The position numbers and the translations under genes were made by a program. Shown piece after piece: positions 38,513-41,140 of a DNA stretch of 41,140 nt. Where the stretch lies: the IMG/VR virus record IMGVR_UViG_3300020596_000054, positions 1-41,140 of that record. One strand, written 5' to 3'. Under the pieces are notes generated by a model, which saw nothing but the letters and a program-made list of their open reading frames with translations, did no database searches and was not told the DNA's origin. Source of the stretch: a virus. The stretch's first letter is position 1, and each line of letters starts with the position of its first letter.

Positions 38513-39345
38513 TGGGGTTGCCCTTTCTCCGCCGGCGGCACGGGTTTCGCATCGGTGATCAGCCGGCGGCCAAACACCGTTGCCAGGCCGAACACGGCCA
38601 GGCCGAAGCCGATCGACTTCGCATTGGCGCCGAAGGCGAGCAGCAACGGCTCGATCGGCTTAAGCTTGATCAGCTCGGCCGCGCCTTCGAACAGGAACTG
38701 GACGCCATCACTGAGCCACTGCAGAAATGTGCCGAGCAGGGCGAGCAGCCCGCCGAGTACCGTTTTTGAGCTTTTGAAGGCCGCTACAGCCGCGTTCGTT
38801 TTTTCCTGTAGGGTGACACCGACTTTGTTCGATGTCGCCGCCGTGGGCTTCGCTTGGCCCGGCGATTGCGTGTTCTGATCCGGGGCGGCGGTCGGGTCGA
38901 CAGGTGGCGGCGCACCTGGCGGCCACCGCACCCCGCCGGGCACGATGCGGCGCTCATCGAAACTCGCGATCGAAACCGTGTCGCCCTGGTTGCCGGACAG
39001 CAAATAGATCCGACCGTCGCGACGGGCGACCAGCGTCCCGACGTGCCCTTCGGCCGGGTTTGGCGGCCGATCGATGACGACGATCGCGCCCTCGACCAGG
39101 GCGCACGGCGTACCCCACAACGCCCACGACCTGGCGCGCAGCGGTTCGGCCGGCAACGGATACCCGGCGGACTTGGCGGCGAATGCCACGGCCGCACCGC
39201 ACCAGGGCGTCACGTCGTCTTTCACCCAGCTGGCGCCGGCCGCCGCAAAATACTCCATGATCCGCGGGTTCGAGCCAGGGCCGAGGACTTCCGCGACGCC
39301 CATTTCGGCGTCGAGGATCTGCAGCCAGCGCGGTTGTGTCGTCAT
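38509..39345 (-). CDS. Endolysin, Cys/His peptidase with C-terminal membrane segments
   Basis: 278 aa. Residues 1-145 match the phage amidase/endopeptidase type called TIGR02594: Cys 49 in DVTPWCGAAVAFAAKSAGYP, His 101 in NPAEGHVGTLVARRDGRIYL, and Asn 119 in LLSGNQGDTVSIASF. After a Pro-rich linker, two hydrophobic segments (195-215, 245-262) form a membrane-associated tail, unusual for a soluble endolysin. It cleaves peptidoglycan for lysis. The gene lies between a tail protein and the spanins. Confidence 0.85.
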   Translation of the reverse strand: MTTQPRWLQILDAEMGVAEVLGPGSNPRIMEYFAAAGASWVKDDVTPWCGAAVAFAAKSAGYPLPAEPLRARSWALWGTPCALVEGAIVVIDRPPNPAEGHVGTLVARRDGRIYLLSGNQGDTVSIASFDERRIVPGGVRWPPGAPPPVDPTAAPDQNTQSPGQAKPTAATSNKVGVTLQEKTNAAVAAFKSSKTVLGGLLALLGTFLQWLSDGVQFLFEGAAELIKLKPIEPLLLAFGANAKSIGFGLAVFGLATVFGRRLITDAKPVPPAEKGQPQ

Positions 39346-39359
39346 CGTTTGCCCTCTCG

Positions 39360-40043
39360 TCAGCGCAGTGAGATGGAAATCGCGTTGGCGATCGTCGGAC
39401 CGCCCGATGAGATTGACGCCGAAACCGTGCGCGGTGTCTCAGCAGCTAGCGAGCTTGCATCCGCTGCGCTGAACCCCACAGTTTCGGTGATGGTGTCGGT
39501 TCGCTCGGTGACGCCCGTCCAGGCATAGGTCGAACTGACGTTTGAATGTCCAATCGCCAGCACCATGCCGTCGGCATTGACGTTGACGTTCAGCGCCGGC
39601 GCTGTCGTGCTCCCGCTGCCCGCTGTTGCAACGGCAGTAATTGAACTGAGATTGTAGGCTGCCCATACGGCGATTGCGCACCGCGTCATGGTCCCTGACC
39701 AGGTGATCGCGACCGTCGCCGTCGTGCCGGTCACGCCCGTAAAGGCATAGAACGCGATCGTGGACGCCTGCCCCCCCGCGGTGTGATCTCGCTTGTGAAT
39801 TAGGGTGCCGGCCACCCCGCCAACCGTGAACGCCGATATCGTTCGAGCTGAACTCTCGGTCGCGTACACACCGACGATCACCGTCCGCGACGATCCCGTA
39901 TCGGTGCCAATTGCAGTCGACGCAAAGCTGTAAGTGGCGAGGTCTGACCCGCTCGCAGCAGCCGTCTGATAAGACAGGGTCGGCGGTCCGCCGGCCGCCG
40001 CCGCGCCTGCAAATCCAACGATCCCGACGAGGCCGGGTAGCAT
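39360..40043 (-). CDS. Putative tail-associated protein downstream of fibre
   Basis: 227 aa from ATG 40043, which overlaps the fibre stop as TGATG; a GTG 3 bp earlier is also possible. After a short hydrophobic start (LPGLVGIVGFAGAAAAGG), it is a Thr/Ser/Ala/Gly-rich beta protein (SSRTVIVGVYATESSARTIS, TGTTATVAITWSGTMTRCAI). The N-terminus may be a weak export signal. Because it is coupled to the fibre it is likely a fibre cap, chaperone or second adhesin. Not a recognised family. Confidence 0.72.
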   Translation of the reverse strand: MLPGLVGIVGFAGAAAAGGPPTLSYQTAAASGSDLATYSFASTAIGTDTGSSRTVIVGVYATESSARTISAFTVGGVAGTLIHKRDHTAGGQASTIAFYAFTGVTGTTATVAITWSGTMTRCAIAVWAAYNLSSITAVATAGSGSTTAPALNVNVNADGMVLAIGHSNVSSTYAWTGVTERTDTITETVGFSAADASSLAAETPRTVSASISSGGPTIANAISISLR

Positions 40044-41140
40044 CACACCACCGCCTTGACGAGGTTTGCGACGATCTCATTCGACGCCGTCACCTGGTAG
40101 AACAGCACGTCGACCTTGCTCGCCGTCGTCGTCAGCACGGGCGCGGTGCCGCCGGCGAATTTCCAGTTAGATCCATAGCTCAGGGTGCGTGTTCCCGTGC
40201 CATCCTGCGCAATGCGAATGAAACCGCTCTGCCCGACTTTCGTCGCGTTGGTCGGGTTCGCCAGCGTGCGATCGCCAGCCAGTGTCACGCTGAAGTTCAG
40301 GCCAGCAGCAAAGTCGGGTGTGATCGTCGCACCGTCCGTCAGAGCCACGGTCGCGCCCGCCGCCCAGGCCTCGGCTGGCGACAGCGCCAAGTTGCCGGCC
40401 GCAGCCGAGCGGAACTCCGCCCCCGTCGCGAGCTCAGTCGCGCCGACGTAGGTTGTCGAGGCGGCCTGCTTAATGTTGTCGAAGGCGGTCGCCGGCACCG
40501 TCACATCGGACAAGTTCGCCGACTTGACGAGTTTCAAACTGAGATCCGCCGCGACTTCGGCCAGCGTGTCGAACGCGGCCGAGACGCCGTTCCGAACCGA
40601 CGAGAGAATGCTCGCGGTCAGCCCCGCGATGGTCTCGCCCCCGTCGGCCAGCAGCTTGCCGGTCAAACCATTGAACACCGCAATCCGCAAGTCGACGGAC
40701 GAGGCCGGGCCGACCACGTCGCCGGTGCCGGCGCCATCCGTGCCTTTGTTGCCGGTGCGATAGAAGGCGATCGAAACCTGCATGTTGTTCGTCAGCGTGC
40801 CGGCACCGCCGACGAGCTGAATGGGGAACGTGTCATAGCCGCCGGCGTCGGTCATGGCCCCGGTGATCGCAAACTCGAGGAAGTTCGTTCCGGGCGCGGC
40901 GATGTCGACTATTCGCAGGGTGCCGCGATGCGCCGTGTTCGTGCTGTCGTCCCAGGTTGCGATCGCCGTCGCCTGCGAGGCCCCGAGCCGGTTCGTCTCC
41001 GAGATGTGCAGCGCCGTCGCCGACGCCGGCGTCGCGTTGTTGATCAGCAGCTTGCCGGCCGTCGGATCGCCAGCAACGGCCGTGTTCCACAAGTAATCGA
41101 GGCCGACATTCGGTCCGGCCGCGCCAGAAGGACCTGGATT
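40043..41140 (-). CDS. Tail fibre, 3' part (same gene as the one starting at 2506)
   Basis: This is the C-terminal continuation of the split fibre gene. Bases 41015-41140 duplicate 17-142, so new coding sequence begins at 41014 and adds 323 residues. The collagen-like stretch is followed by LDYLWNTAVAGDPTAGK and a beta-rich C-terminal region ending LVKAVV. A methionine at 41092 makes it look like a separate 349-aa gene, but it lies inside the repeated segment and is internal to the full fibre. The segment is rich in T, A, G and S with no strong hydrophobic stretch, as expected for a trimeric fibre shaft or tip. The stop TGA overlaps the next start as TGATG, so the following protein is probably translationally coupled. 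Confidence 0.88.
   Translation of the reverse strand, partial: NPGPSGAAGPNVGLDYLWNTAVAGDPTAGKLLINNATPASATALHISETNRLGASQATAIATWDDSTNTAHRGTLRIVDIAAPGTNFLEFAITGAMTDAGGYDTFPIQLVGGAGTLTNNMQVSIAFYRTGNKGTDGAGTGDVVGPASSVDLRIAVFNGLTGKLLADGGETIAGLTASILSSVRNGVSAAFDTLAEVAADLSLKLVKSANLSDVTVPATAFDNIKQAASTTYVGATELATGAEFRSAAAGNLALSPAEAWAAGATVALTDGATITPDFAAGLNFSVTLAGDRTLANPTNATKVGQSGFIRIAQDGTGTRTLSYGSNWKFAGGTAPVLTTTASKVDVLFYQVTASNEIVANLVKAVV
41015..41140. repeat. Terminal direct repeat, right copy
   Basis: Right-hand copy of the 126-bp repeat at 17-142. Joining the copies restores one uninterrupted fibre gene. Confidence 0.92.

Noticed and set aside
40043-41092. A separate 349-aa tail gene
   Set aside because: Its apparent start lies within the terminal repeat and its frame is the direct continuation of the fibre gene starting at 2506.
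1-41140. CRISPR arrays, insertion sequences or rRNA genes
   Set aside because: No regularly spaced repeat-spacer arrays, transposase genes or rRNA-like segments were seen on reading both strands.

Overview
The window is an essentially complete genome of a temperate, short-tailed (podovirus-type) phage or excised prophage. It is written as a linear contig but is circular or circularly permuted in reality: the last 126 bases (41015-41140) repeat bases 17-142, giving a unique circle of about 40,998 bp. The artificial ends fall inside the tail-fibre gene, which starts at 2506 (minus strand), runs to base 17 and continues at 41014 down to 40043. High GC, GcrA-like DNA-binding motifs in a virion protein and a 3' tRNA-Lys (anticodon TTT) fragment next to the integrase point to an alphaproteobacterial host (inference). 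The structural gene order resembles BPP-1-type and other T7-like temperate podoviruses, but no phage RNA polymerase or DNA polymerase gene is visible, so host enzymes are presumably used.

Layout. (1) 33.4-27.4 kb, minus strand, early/replication: unknown protein, DnaA-domain-IV-like protein, membrane protein with a primase-type winged helix, small protein, toprim primase, small membrane protein, unknown protein, P-loop helicase. (2) 27.37-26.91 kb: non-coding region with about 13 GGAACGG-type iterons in opposed clusters around an alternating purine-pyrimidine core, a candidate origin or packaging site. (3) 26.9-20.2 kb: small terminase, two small ORFs, large terminase, possible Acb2-like protein, small protein, GNAT-like protein, small protein, portal, Bbp19-like protein, scaffold. 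(4) 20.06-18.84 kb: major capsid and a putative decoration protein, with intrinsic terminators before and after. (5) 18.7-5.2 kb: tail tubular A and B and four internal (ejected) virion proteins, one of 1654 aa with two zincin motifs and a C-terminal series of HTH domains. (6) 5.2-2.56 kb: cargo genes, namely a plus-strand lipoprotein, a divergent BRO-N antirepressor-like protein and a membrane/coiled-coil/HTH protein. (7) 2.5 kb through the junction to 37.7 kb: RCC1-propeller tail fibre, a second putative tail protein, endolysin, overlapping spanins and a coiled-coil membrane protein (holin candidate). (8) 33.7-37.5 kb, plus strand: XRE regulator, small genes, an excisionase-like protein, the tyrosine integrase, a zinc-ribbon protein and attP.

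How it fits together. The XRE regulator is transcribed divergently from the replication operon, the usual lysis/lysogeny switch position. The integrase and the AlpA-like protein would act on the tRNA-Lys attP at 37.56 kb, flanked by repeated CGTCCGACT sites. Transcription of nearly everything else runs leftwards through packaging, head, tail and ejection genes and, across the junction, into fibre and lysis. A conserved element, AAAAGTCTATCG(C/G)CC followed by CCTA 12-13 bases later, occurs right after the stop codons that end three modules (27.36, 20.19 and 2.56 kb) and probably controls them. Most genes are joined by ATGA or TGATG overlaps.

The best candidates for new biology are the 1654-aa predicted ejected protease/DNA-binding protein, the twin membrane-anchored HTH proteins, the RCC1 propeller in the tail fibre, the iteron field and the three-copy module-boundary element.
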